Shown here: piece by piece, positions 27,230 through 34,614 of the stretch
Layout: every line of letters begins with the position of its first letter
How positions within the stretch are numbered: the first letter of the stretch is position 1
Assembly (NCBI GenBank): GCA_020440825.1
Contig: JAGRNJ010000013.1
Location: forward strand, 24,813 to 71,599
Direction of reading: 5' to 3'
Source: Leptospiraceae bacterium
GTDB taxonomy: Bacteria > Spirochaetota > Leptospiria > Turneriellales > Turneriellaceae
Length of the DNA stretch: 46,787 nt
Translations under genes and position numbers: made by a program
Notes under the pieces: model-generated
What the model was told of the DNA's origin: nothing
Seen by the model: the letters and a program-made list of their open reading frames with translations, nothing else
Databases searched by the model: none

Positions 27230-28411
27230 ATGAATGAAAATGAAAACCACTCTTCTGGCATTATAAAAAAGTCAGATCTGATATTTGCACAATACAAAAC
27301 CATGTACACAGTTCTGGAAAGTTCACTGCAGTTATCGGCAGAGCAGATTATTGAGACAATGTTAGATTCGGGTCTTCGCGGGCGGGGCGGGGCAGGTTTT
27401 CCTACTGCGAAAAAATGGCAGGCTGCAGCTTCTGTACCGGCAGTCCAAAGATTTGTAATCTGCAATGCAGACGAGGGTGAGCCGGGAACTTTCAAAGACA
27501 AAGCAATCTTACGCCAGGTCCCGCGTAAAGTTTTGACTGGCATGGCGTTATGTGCAAAAGCGATTCAGGCAACTGAGGGATATATCTATCTTCGGGCAGA
27601 GTATAGAAATCTTGCTGATGAATTACAAGCTCATATTGATATATTTCACGAGTACTGTGACCGGTTTAAACTGGACTTTCGGGTCAAAATATTCATGGGG
27701 CAGGGTGCCTATGTTTGTGGCGAAGAGACTGCCCTCATTGAATCTATGGAAGGTAAACGTGGAGAGCCGCGCAATAAACCTCCTTTCCCGACTGAGGTTG
27801 GTTATCTGGGCAAACCAACCGTGGTAAATAATGTTGAGACTTTTGCGACAGCAATGATCATATTCAAGGTCGGAGCCTCAGAGTATAAAAAACTGGGTAC
27901 TCCCGATTCACGGGGTTCAAAACTTTTTTCGGTTTCTGGCGATACAAGAAAGCCGGGTGTACATGAACTGGAACTGGGGATGAGTCTATATGATTTTGTC
28001 AAAGAATTCGGGGATGGTGATACCAAAGCGGTGCAGGTTGGCGGGGCTGCGGGAATGTGTGTGCCCCGTCGTGAGTTCAAGAACACAATTATTGGTTTTG
28101 AGGGGGTTCCGACCGGTGGCTCAATGATTCTGTTCAATTCGAAACGTTCGATGTATAACGTTTTGCATAATTATCTGGATTTTTTCAATCAGGAATCCTG
28201 TGGGCAATGCACGCCCTGTCGGGTCGGGTGCCAGCAGCTGCTGTTGGGTACTGAAGCCGTCAAGAAAGGCGAGAAAGATACTGTGTATCTTGAACAGTTG
28301 ATAAGGTTGACAGAGACAATGAGAATTGGTTCTAAATGCGGGCTGGGCCGCTCTGTAGGGAATGCCTTTAATTCAATCGTTGAAAATTTTAAGGAAGAAA
28401 TTTTGTACTGA
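27230..28411 (+). CDS. NADH-dependent [FeFe]-hydrogenase, NuoF-like flavoprotein subunit (HydB)
   Basis: This 393-residue NuoF-like subunit binds FMN, NAD(H) and one [4Fe-4S] cluster. The GLRGRGGAGFPTAKKW loop is at about 47-62, CNADEGEPGTFKD follows, and the acidic NADH loop comes next. The cluster ligands are C324, C327 and C330 in CGQCTPC plus C370 in KCGLGRS. It lacks the N-terminal thioredoxin-like domain and the C-terminal 2[4Fe-4S] domain found in long HydB/HndC subunits. That limits it to the core and affects whether electron bifurcation is likely. It overlaps nothing and precedes hydA by 17 bases. Confidence 0.9.
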   Translation: MNENENHSSGIIKKSDLIFAQYKTMYTVLESSLQLSAEQIIETMLDSGLRGRGGAGFPTAKKWQAAASVPAVQRFVICNADEGEPGTFKDKAILRQVPRKVLTGMALCAKAIQATEGYIYLRAEYRNLADELQAHIDIFHEYCDRFKLDFRVKIFMGQGAYVCGEETALIESMEGKRGEPRNKPPFPTEVGYLGKPTVVNNVETFATAMIIFKVGASEYKKLGTPDSRGSKLFSVSGDTRKPGVHELELGMSLYDFVKEFGDGDTKAVQVGGAAGMCVPRREFKNTIIGFEGVPTGGSMILFNSKRSMYNVLHNYLDFFNQESCGQCTPCRVGCQQLLLGTEAVKKGEKDTVYLEQLIRLTETMRIGSKCGLGRSVGNAFNSIVENFKEEILY

Positions 28412-28428
28412 AAAATTTAAGGCAGGCC

Positions 28429-30213
28429 ATGGCAGAAAAAATTCAAGCAATACTAGATCACCAGCAGATTGAAGTGGCACCGGGCACTTCAATACTTGAA
28501 GCGGCAGCACTGGTCAACGTTAAAATTCCTACACTTTGTCATCATGACGATCTGCAAGTGGCGGGAAACTGCCGGGTTTGTCTGGTCGAAATAGAGGGCA
28601 GGGATGTTCTCGAAGCTGCCTGTGCCACCCCGTTGTCTCAAGGTATGGTCATTCATACTCTCTCGCCCAAAGTCAGAAGAGCAAGACGGGATATTGTCTC
28701 ATTACTTGTCTCTGAACATAAGACCCAGTGTACGACCTGTTTTCGAAGTATGAACTGTGAACTGCAGAGTCTTTCTGCAGAATATAATGTAGATAATGTA
28801 ACATACCAGAGCCTGCTCGATGAATCGGAACCTGTTGATAATTCTTCATGGTCGATCGAAAAAGACACCAGCAAGTGTATTCGCTGTCAACGCTGCATTC
28901 GATCATGCTCAGATATACAGCATGTGAATGCGCTTGATGTTTTTGGCCGGGGCAGCAATATGAAAATCTCAACGTTCATGAATCTGCCGATGAATGAAAT
29001 TGTCTGTACGAATTGCGGGCAGTGTGTTGTGCATTGCCCGACCGGTGCACTTACAGAGCGGCGCTACAATAATGAAGTATGGGATGCTCTTGGCGATCCT
29101 GAAAAATTTGTCGCGATAAACACTGCACCATCTGTTAGAGCGGGTCTTGGTGAAATGTTCGGCCTTGCCCCGGGCACCCCTGTAACAGGTAAAATGGTAG
29201 CAGCACTGCGAAAAATGGGCTTTGATGCAGTACTCGACACCGATTTTGCAGCAGATTTGACAATTATGGAAGAAGGTAGTGAGCTTCTGCAACGACTGAC
29301 CATGAAATTTCGGGACGGGAAAGATATTCCGATACCCATGTTGACATCCTGCTCGCCGGGTTGGGTAAAATTTATTGAGCATATGTATGCTGATCTTTTG
29401 GGACATCTGTCTACAGCAAAATCACCACAACAAATGTTTGGGGCAGTTTTAAAAACATATTATGCACAGAAAAAAGGTTTGAATCCTCAAGATATTGTCT
29501 GTGTCGCGGGAATGCCCTGTGCAGCAAAAAAATATGAGGCGAATCGTCCAGAAATGAAGGCATCCGGTTTTCAAGATGTCGATATGGGTTTAACAACCCG
29601 TGAACTTGGTTACATGATAAAGCAGGCGGGTATTGATTTTAACTCCCTGCCCGATGAAGACTTTGATCCTGTAATGGGCGAGTCAAGCGGGGCCGGGGCA
29701 ATTTTTGGTACTACCGGTGGAGTGATGGAGGCTGCATTACGCACCGTCTATGAAATCATAACCGATCGAGAAATTCCGTTTTCAAATCTGGATATTCAGC
29801 CGGTGCGGGGTATGCAGGAAATTAAAGAAGCCAGTTTACTACTTGAAAACTGCAAGCCAGAGTACTCTTTTCTCGAAGGGCTGGAACTCAAAATAGCGGT
29901 TGTACATGGTCTCACCAATGCGCGGGATATCATGAACCAGGTTGCAGCCGGCGAAAGTCCCTATCATTTTATTGAAATTATGGCCTGTCCCGGTGGCTGT
30001 ATCGGCGGTGGCGGAGCTCCCATTCCCACGACAAAAGAAATCAGAGAGCAAAGAGCACTTGCTCTGTATAAAGAAGATGCCGGAAAACCTGTGCGCAAAT
30101 CCCATGAAAATCCGGAAATAAAACAAATCTACGATGAATTTCTGAAAGAACCACTGAGTGATATCTCTCACAGGCTATTGCATACTCATTATCAGAAAAG
30201 AAGACGGTATTGA
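28429..30213 (+). CDS. [FeFe]-hydrogenase catalytic subunit (HydA, NuoG-like N-terminus)
   Basis: The 594-residue catalytic subunit has modules in order. First comes a [2Fe-2S] ferredoxin domain (Cys in LCHHDD, GNCRVC, AACATP), then a His/Cys [4Fe-4S] motif (EHKTQCTTC). Two [4Fe-4S] clusters follow (CIRCQRCIRSC and CTNCGQCVVHC), then the H-cluster domain. H-cluster motifs are L1 TSCSPGW (residues 306-312), L2 MPCAAKKYE (C364) and L3 ACPGGCIGGGGAP (C520, C524). L1 has Ser at 309 where the classic motif has a second Cys. The C-terminus, with SHENP and LLHTHY, is typical of the trimeric group. Maturases HydEFG are not in the window. It should reduce protons or oxidise H2 in the cytoplasm with NAD(H) as partner. 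Confidence 0.93.
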   Translation: MAEKIQAILDHQQIEVAPGTSILEAAALVNVKIPTLCHHDDLQVAGNCRVCLVEIEGRDVLEAACATPLSQGMVIHTLSPKVRRARRDIVSLLVSEHKTQCTTCFRSMNCELQSLSAEYNVDNVTYQSLLDESEPVDNSSWSIEKDTSKCIRCQRCIRSCSDIQHVNALDVFGRGSNMKISTFMNLPMNEIVCTNCGQCVVHCPTGALTERRYNNEVWDALGDPEKFVAINTAPSVRAGLGEMFGLAPGTPVTGKMVAALRKMGFDAVLDTDFAADLTIMEEGSELLQRLTMKFRDGKDIPIPMLTSCSPGWVKFIEHMYADLLGHLSTAKSPQQMFGAVLKTYYAQKKGLNPQDIVCVAGMPCAAKKYEANRPEMKASGFQDVDMGLTTRELGYMIKQAGIDFNSLPDEDFDPVMGESSGAGAIFGTTGGVMEAALRTVYEIITDREIPFSNLDIQPVRGMQEIKEASLLLENCKPEYSFLEGLELKIAVVHGLTNARDIMNQVAAGESPYHFIEIMACPGGCIGGGGAPIPTTKEIREQRALALYKEDAGKPVRKSHENPEIKQIYDEFLKEPLSDISHRLLHTHYQKRRRY

Positions 30214-31139
30214 GTTTGCTGAAAAAAACCTTTCTGGTCTGTGTCTTTTTGCCGCTCCTATTTTTCTGCGGTGAAAAAAAGAAAAGAGAGACTATAGTTA
30301 TTTATGTGCCCGCAACCCCGGCTTCGATACCTGTTCTGATCGCGGGGTCTCAAATGCCGAATACTTCCTGTGTTGTATTCAAAAACCATTCCCAGGCACA
30401 CCAGCTTTTTCTGAACAAAGAGGTGGATATTCTGTTTACGGGTTTGTCAGTAGGATTAATATTTTTTGAAAAAAATTCGCAGATTAGAATTCTAAATTCT
30501 TACGTGACGGGAGTGACCCATCTATTAACTTATGGAAACAAAATTTCAAATTTTTCACAGTTAAAAGGAAAAACCATAATTGTCCCCTTCGAGAACTCAC
30601 CCATCGACGAGTTAACCCGCTTTTTTATCGAGAGGGAGGGGTTAGTCTATGGTAAAGATATTAAGGTCGCCTATGCATTGCCAAATGGTGCTAAGGCCCT
30701 GCTCGAAACAGGGAAAAGTCAGGCCGCACCTTTACCTGAACCTTTGGTGTCAGTTTTACTTTCGAAACCGGGGCCGGTGACGTACTCGTTTTCCTATTAC
30801 GATTATTATAACAAGATTGCCCAGAATGCAAAAGGTTATCCGCAGGTTGCTGCTCTTTTACGTGCAGATTTTTCAGGAGAAAAAAAAGAATATCTGGAAA
30901 AATTAAATTATGAATTGCGGGCTGCAATTCAGCTCACCCGGGAAAACCCCGACGAAGCGGTTCGGTTGACAATCAATCAATTTGGCCTGAGCGCAGAGAT
31001 TATGAAAAAAGCGTTGGCAAGAAGTGTGTTTCACTTTAACAGTTCTGACAGTCTGGCCAGGGAAGTTTATGAATATTATAGAACAATCGGCAAACCATTA
31101 CCAGAAAAAACCCGAGAGATTTTTCTCGCAATTCCGTAA
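30210..31139 (+). CDS. ABC transporter substrate-binding lipoprotein (SsuA/NMT1-like)
   Basis: The 309-residue protein has a signal peptide ending LPLLFFC, a spirochaete-type lipobox (Cys at about 19), so it is likely anchored at the membrane. The mature part follows the NMT1/SsuA-type periplasmic binding fold: VDILFTGLSVGL, LKGKTIIVPFENSP and a late helix-rich end. The start is TTG at 30210, overlapping the hydA stop (TTGA). No ATG is available nearby and the overlap suggests coupled translation. Substrate is unknown; family members bind sulfonates, nitrate, taurine or pyrimidines. It is the first gene of a three-gene importer. Confidence 0.82.
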   Translation: MSLLKKTFLVCVFLPLLFFCGEKKKRETIVIYVPATPASIPVLIAGSQMPNTSCVVFKNHSQAHQLFLNKEVDILFTGLSVGLIFFEKNSQIRILNSYVTGVTHLLTYGNKISNFSQLKGKTIIVPFENSPIDELTRFFIEREGLVYGKDIKVAYALPNGAKALLETGKSQAAPLPEPLVSVLLSKPGPVTYSFSYYDYYNKIAQNAKGYPQVAALLRADFSGEKKEYLEKLNYELRAAIQLTRENPDEAVRLTINQFGLSAEIMKKALARSVFHFNSSDSLAREVYEYYRTIGKPLPEKTREIFLAIP

Positions 31140-31863
31140 TCAGGCTTTGGCCCTAGGTATTTATTTGCTGGTTTGGCTTGTTGTTTCATTGCTGCTGCCC
31201 GCTGAAATTCCTTCACCATATAGTGTATTCGTTGACTCTCATAATTATTTCAGCATTTCATATCTGCGAGAACATGTTTTCGTCACAATAGGCAGAACCT
31301 TGATCGGCTTTTCGGGTGCTTTTGTTCTGGGAATTATCGCAGGTCTACTTTCTGTGATACTGCATATAGATCGGTATGTAAATACAGTTATGATTTTTTT
31401 TCATATTGTACCGGGACTTATTCTCGGAATTGTATTGCTGAGTATTTTCGGGCTAGGATCTCCGGTACCAATTCTAATGATCCTGTTTCTGGTGACCCCT
31501 TTGGTTTCGATCCAGACTGCAAATGCAGTAATCAAGCGAGACCGGCTTATTGAAGAGATGATTCGAGTTTCGGGTGGGCGTCTGATTCATGTACTGTTTG
31601 ATTCTTATCTGCCGGCACTGGCCACTTCGATCAAAAGCAATTATACAATCGGTTTTGGTCTTGCTCTCAAGGTGGTGATATTGGGTGAATTCATTGGCAG
31701 CAGCTCAGGTATCGGGTATAGATTGAATGTTGCCTATATCTTCATGAACATGCAGGAAGTATTTTTCCATTTTTCTCTTATTCTCCTGATTATGCTGGTC
31801 TTTCAGATTCTGTTCTCAGCCCTTTACTCTCAATTCTTCACGCGGCTCTTGTACAATGAATAA
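31069..31863 (+). CDS. ABC transporter permease (SsuC/TauC-like)
   Basis: The 264-residue membrane protein has about six transmembrane segments. The coupling-loop region EEMIRVSGGRLIHVLFDSYLPALATS (split around residues 155-180) is the EAA-type motif of BPD-transport permeases. I chose the ATG at 31069, preceded by AGGGAAG. The frame is open to 31024, but those codons lie inside the upstream gene. It overlaps the binding-protein gene by 71 bases and the ATPase gene by 8 bases, so all three are tightly coupled. Confidence 0.84.
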   Translation: MNIIEQSANHYQKKPERFFSQFRNQALALGIYLLVWLVVSLLLPAEIPSPYSVFVDSHNYFSISYLREHVFVTIGRTLIGFSGAFVLGIIAGLLSVILHIDRYVNTVMIFFHIVPGLILGIVLLSIFGLGSPVPILMILFLVTPLVSIQTANAVIKRDRLIEEMIRVSGGRLIHVLFDSYLPALATSIKSNYTIGFGLALKVVILGEFIGSSSGIGYRLNVAYIFMNMQEVFFHFSLILLIMLVFQILFSALYSQFFTRLLYNE

Positions 31864-32560
31864 AAGCAATTCTCTCGAGCTGATTAGAGTAGATTCTCTC
31901 AGTCGCAGTTTTTACAATAAACCGGTTATTGAAAATCTGAATTTGAGTATTGAAATGAATCGACACTGTATTCTGTTTGCGCCTTCGGGAACAGGGAAAA
32001 CCACTCTGTTGCGAATTTTGATGGGTCTTGACCGGCAATATTCGGGCACGGTACAAAACAGTTTACTGCCGAGAGAAATCTCTGGTGTTTTTCAGCGAGC
32101 AGCTCTGCTTAACCATCGAACTGTGCAGGAAAATCTGGAGTATTCAGCCAGACTCTGCAAGGTTCAGAAAGATGAGCAGTATTTGCAACGGTTAAACGGA
32201 TGGATTGACACCTGTCAATTGCAGGCGTACCTGAAGTATTTTCCGTGGCAGCTTTCAGCTGGTCAAAAACAGAAAGTCGCACTGGTTCGTGCGTTCCTGA
32301 CCGATCCCCGACTTGTCTTGATGGATGAACCTTTCAATTCAATTGATTTAGCTTCTCGCCGGGTGATTATGCGGCATATTCTGAAGAATCATCCCGGTGT
32401 AACCATGTTTATGATTTCACATAATCTTGAAGATCTGGCATTACTTAAACAGTGTGAGCTGCTCGTATTTCACAAAAAACCATTGTGTAATTATGAGCAG
32501 ATTCATTATTCTGGTAGCCGGGCTGAAATTTCAGAGATCTTCAATCGATTGTTTTCCTGA
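31856..32560 (+). CDS. ABC transporter ATP-binding protein (SsuB/TauB-like)
   Basis: This 234-residue ATPase powers the importer encoded just upstream. Walker A APSGTGKTT is at about 42-50, the Q-loop Gln is in GVFQRA, the signature reads LSAGQKQKVAL (about 132-142), and Walker B LVLMDEPF lies near 150-157. The signature has Ala in place of the second Gly (LSAGQ for LSGGQ), a common tolerated change. The start ATG overlaps the permease stop (ATGAATAA). It ends the operon that begins with hydC, unless transcription continues into the DUF1569 gene 116 bases further on. Confidence 0.87.
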   Translation: MNKSNSLELIRVDSLSRSFYNKPVIENLNLSIEMNRHCILFAPSGTGKTTLLRILMGLDRQYSGTVQNSLLPREISGVFQRAALLNHRTVQENLEYSARLCKVQKDEQYLQRLNGWIDTCQLQAYLKYFPWQLSAGQKQKVALVRAFLTDPRLVLMDEPFNSIDLASRRVIMRHILKNHPGVTMFMISHNLEDLALLKQCELLVFHKKPLCNYEQIHYSGSRAEISEIFNRLFS

Positions 32561-32676
32561 AACTGAACAGTTCAACAGCAATATTGCAATACTAAGCTCA
32601 AGACAGAGGTTCTGTTAAAAATACTTGCTTTGTGAAGAATAATCTGGTTTATGATTACAGATAAGGAAAGCAATAT

Positions 32677-33210
32677 ATGCAGAGAAAAACGTTTGTAAAA
32701 ATAGCATTAGGTTCGACAGCTCTGGTGGCTTCAGGTGGGGGCTTTATGTTTTTAAGTGGTTCAAAAAACATTGCAGAATTGACAATCGATCATGTATTGA
32801 AAAAAATAGATGAGTTGTCCCAAAAGAACATTTCTTCAAAAGGTGCCTGGAGCCCCTTTAAAATTTTCAGCCATTGTGCGCAGAGCATTGAGTACTCGAT
32901 TTCAGGATATCCACAGCATAAATCTGCTTTCTTCAAGAGCACTGTCGGCCCCCTTGCATTTGCAGTGTTTTCGGCTCGGGGCAGTATGAAACACGGTTTG
33001 CAGGAAGATATTCCCGGCGCGACTGCCCTGCCAGCCAAAGGGGATACGCAAGAAGCTTTGGCTCATTTGAAGCAAACCTATCTCAATTTTCAAAAATACA
33101 ACGGGCCTCTCGCTGCTCATTTTGCCTATGGGGATCTGACAAAAGAAGAATACATGCTTGCGCATATACTGCATTTCAACAATCACTTACTGGAAATTGA
33201 AGCCGTATAG
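32677..33210 (+). CDS. DUF1569 domain protein with N-terminal export/anchor segment
   Basis: The 177-residue product starts with a basic end and a hydrophobic stretch (MQRKTFVKIALGSTALVASG) that can act as a signal or membrane anchor. The remainder matches the DUF1569 pattern: WSPFKIFSHCAQSIEYSISG, an IPGATALP loop, LNFQKYNGPLAAHFAYGDLTKEEY, then HILHFNNHL. The family has a DinB-like four-helix bundle with His residues that may hold a metal; H47-type, H149 and H168-type positions are candidates. AAGGAAAG precedes the ATG. Its TAG stop is followed directly by the ATG of the Cys-repeat gene (TAGATG), so translation of the two is probably coupled. Confidence 0.8.
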   Translation: MQRKTFVKIALGSTALVASGGGFMFLSGSKNIAELTIDHVLKKIDELSQKNISSKGAWSPFKIFSHCAQSIEYSISGYPQHKSAFFKSTVGPLAFAVFSARGSMKHGLQEDIPGATALPAKGDTQEALAHLKQTYLNFQKYNGPLAAHFAYGDLTKEEYMLAHILHFNNHLLEIEAV

Positions 33211-33600
33211 ATGAAGCTGGCGCTTAAATTTTTTGTTATTTCGTTGTTTCTGAGCCAATCGGTCTATAGCGAATGGCCGGCCAATTTCATTTCGACTCTC
33301 TCATCCCGGGATTGAATGGGCATTGCATCGGGTGAGCGCAGCTGGTGCTCGGGCCGGGTGTGCATGGCCATCGCATCGGGTGATCGCAGCTGGTGCCCTG
33401 CCGGAGATCGGGATTGTTATGGGGTTGCCTCAAGAGACCGCAGCTGGTGCCAGTCGAGACTTTGTCGCGCGTGGGCTTCGAATGACCGCAGCTGGTGCAA
33501 TGACAATGACTGTCGTGGGGTTGCCTCGAAAGACCGCAGCTGGTGCAGATCGAGACAGTGCATGGCAATTGCATCCCGTGATCGCAGCTGGTGTCCATAA
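33211..33600 (+). CDS. secreted Cys-rich repeat protein with in-frame TGA at a Cys position
   Basis: From ATG 33211 the frame encodes 34 residues, then TGA (33313-33315), then 94 more residues in the same frame to TAA at 33598-33600. Residues 1-20 form a good signal peptide ending SVYS. After the TGA there are six units of the form x-A-[IV]-A-S-x-[DE]-R-S-W-C plus a short Cys-ended spacer, period 16 residues (one unit 18), with 11 Cys in all. The TGA aligns with a Cys codon: CGG-GAT-TGA-ATG-GGC here and CGG-GAT-TGT-TAT-GGG in the second unit. A nonsense mutation, restart at the adjacent ATG, or selenocysteine insertion are all possible. TGA is a normal stop elsewhere in the window (dnaX, flgM). 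Function is unknown. Confidence 0.6.
33316..33600 (+). repeat. six-copy 48-bp coding repeat, DRSWC units
   Basis: GCAGCTGGTG recurs at 33338, 33386, 33440, 33488, 33536 and 33584, giving spacings of 48, 54, 48, 48 and 48 bases. The periods keep the reading frame, and synonymous changes between units (GAT/GAC, GCA/GCC, TGC/TGT) fit selection on the protein. The segment is visibly richer in G and C than its surroundings. Confidence 0.8.
33334..33350 (+). promoter_or_regulatory. SECIS-like hairpin downstream of the in-frame TGA
   Basis: GAGCGC (33334-33339) pairs with GTGCTC (33345-33350), with one G-U pair, around the loop AGCTG. The loop starts 24 bases after the TGA and has G as its second base, which suits published rules for bacterial SECIS elements. 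The other five repeat units can pair only three bases here. Function is inferred. Confidence 0.4.
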
Positions 33601-33634
33601 CGGTTTCTTTTTCGTGTAATCTCTGCTTGACATT

Positions 33635-33649
33635 GCGTAATTAGCGTAA
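33635..33649. promoter_or_regulatory. tandem GCGTAA repeats upstream of the dehalogenase
   Basis: GCGTAA occurs at 33635-33640 and again at 33644-33649, nine bases apart, just upstream of the dehalogenase start. They could be binding sites for a regulator. A TTGACA lies at 33627-33632, but the possible -10 (TATAGA, 33652-33657) abuts the start codon and cannot give a leader that includes it. Confidence 0.25.
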
Positions 33650-33659
33650 CGTATAGAGT

Positions 33660-34574
33660 ATGGAAATATTACGAACACCTGAATCCCGATTTGAAAATCT
33701 TCCCGGCTATGATTTTAAGCCAAATTATCTGGATCTCAACGGTTTGCGAATTCATTATCTTGATGAAGGTTATCCCTCCGCCGCACGAACGTATCTTTGC
33801 CTGCATGGCGAACCAACCTGGAGTTATCTGTATCGCAAAATGATTCCCGCATTGTCAGAAAACGGAAGAGTACTTGTACCAGATTTGCCTGGTTTTGGCA
33901 AGTCTGATAAACCAGAGCGGATGGACGATTACTCTTTTGAAATGCACTTTGAAATATTAAAAAAATTTCTCAAAGAGACCGAGGCGCAGAATATTATTTT
34001 GATCTGCCAGGATTGGGGAGGTCTGCTCGGTTTGCCACTGGCTATGGAGTTCGAATCACTTTTCAAAGGTCTGGTAATCATGAATACAGGCTTACCGGAT
34101 GTAACGTCAATCTCGTGGTTAGATCCCAGGAATATTCTCGGTGCCGCAGGTTTTATGGCATGGCGAACTTTTGCAGTATTGCACCCTGATTTACCGGTCG
34201 GCAGTGTGGTCTCAGCGGGTTGCTGGCCCCCGATGCAGTTGCCTTCTTCTGTCGTGGCAGCCTATGTGGCGCCGTTTCCCGATAAATCTTATAAAGCCGG
34301 GGTTGATGCTTTTCCCAGACTGGTGCCTTTAACCTGGAGTCATGCAAGTTTACCGTATATTCAGAAAGCCCGTAAAAAACTTGAGAAATCAAAATTACCC
34401 AAACTGATTATGTTTTCAGACCGCGATCCTGTTTCGTGGTCGCAGCGGGAATACTTTTCTATGCTGCAAAACGTATTGGCTGATATTGCAATTCAAAATG
34501 CAGGCCATTTTTTACAGGAAGATAAAGGAAAAGAACTGGCGCAACATATTCTGCATTATTTTAAAGATATCTGA
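33660..34574 (+). CDS. haloalkane dehalogenase (HLD-I type)
   Basis: This 304-residue alpha/beta hydrolase is predicted to hydrolyse carbon-halogen bonds, releasing halide and an alcohol. The N-terminus RTPESRFENLPGYDFKPNY and HGEPTWSYLYRKM (about 49-61) are HLD-I hallmarks. The nucleophile is D118 in CQDWGG, with W119 as one halide-stabilising residue. The catalytic His is in NAGHFLQED (about H283), and an acid in FSDRD is a candidate near 252. Related epoxide hydrolases differ at the halide-binding Trp. The start is fixed by the family N-terminus. The stop overlaps a 16-base palindrome (34569-34584). Confidence 0.88.
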   Translation: MEILRTPESRFENLPGYDFKPNYLDLNGLRIHYLDEGYPSAARTYLCLHGEPTWSYLYRKMIPALSENGRVLVPDLPGFGKSDKPERMDDYSFEMHFEILKKFLKETEAQNIILICQDWGGLLGLPLAMEFESLFKGLVIMNTGLPDVTSISWLDPRNILGAAGFMAWRTFAVLHPDLPVGSVVSAGCWPPMQLPSSVVAAYVAPFPDKSYKAGVDAFPRLVPLTWSHASLPYIQKARKKLEKSKLPKLIMFSDRDPVSWSQREYFSMLQNVLADIAIQNAGHFLQEDKGKELAQHILHYFKDI

Positions 34575-34584
34575 ATATTCAGAT
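34569..34584. terminator. 16-base perfect palindrome between convergent genes
   Basis: ATCTGAAT and ATTCAGAT are perfectly complementary with no loop, overlapping the dehalogenase stop codon. It lies between convergent genes. No T-run is present, so it could be a weak terminator or a protein-binding site. Confidence 0.3.
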
Positions 34585-34614
34585 GTGACCTAATGGTAAT
34601 TGAGAGCTGGTACG

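Noticed and set aside
33313-33315. TGA read as Trp through a changed genetic code
   Set aside because: TGA ends normal genes in this window, for example dnaX and flgM, so it is a stop codon here. The aligned residue is Cys, not Trp.
33338-33600. Regularly spaced repeats as a CRISPR array
   Set aside because: Repeats and spacers are both part of a coding unit, spacers are similar to each other, and no cas genes are present.
33627-33657. Sigma-70 promoter TTGACA/TATAGA for the dehalogenase
   Set aside because: Spacing is 19 bases and transcription would begin after the start codon that the family N-terminus demands.
33287-33678. Long open frames in other phases and on the minus strand across the Cys repeat
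   Set aside because: They are by-products of the 48-bp period, which keeps every frame open. Only the frame with DRSWC units has a signal peptide in phase and synonymous variation between units.
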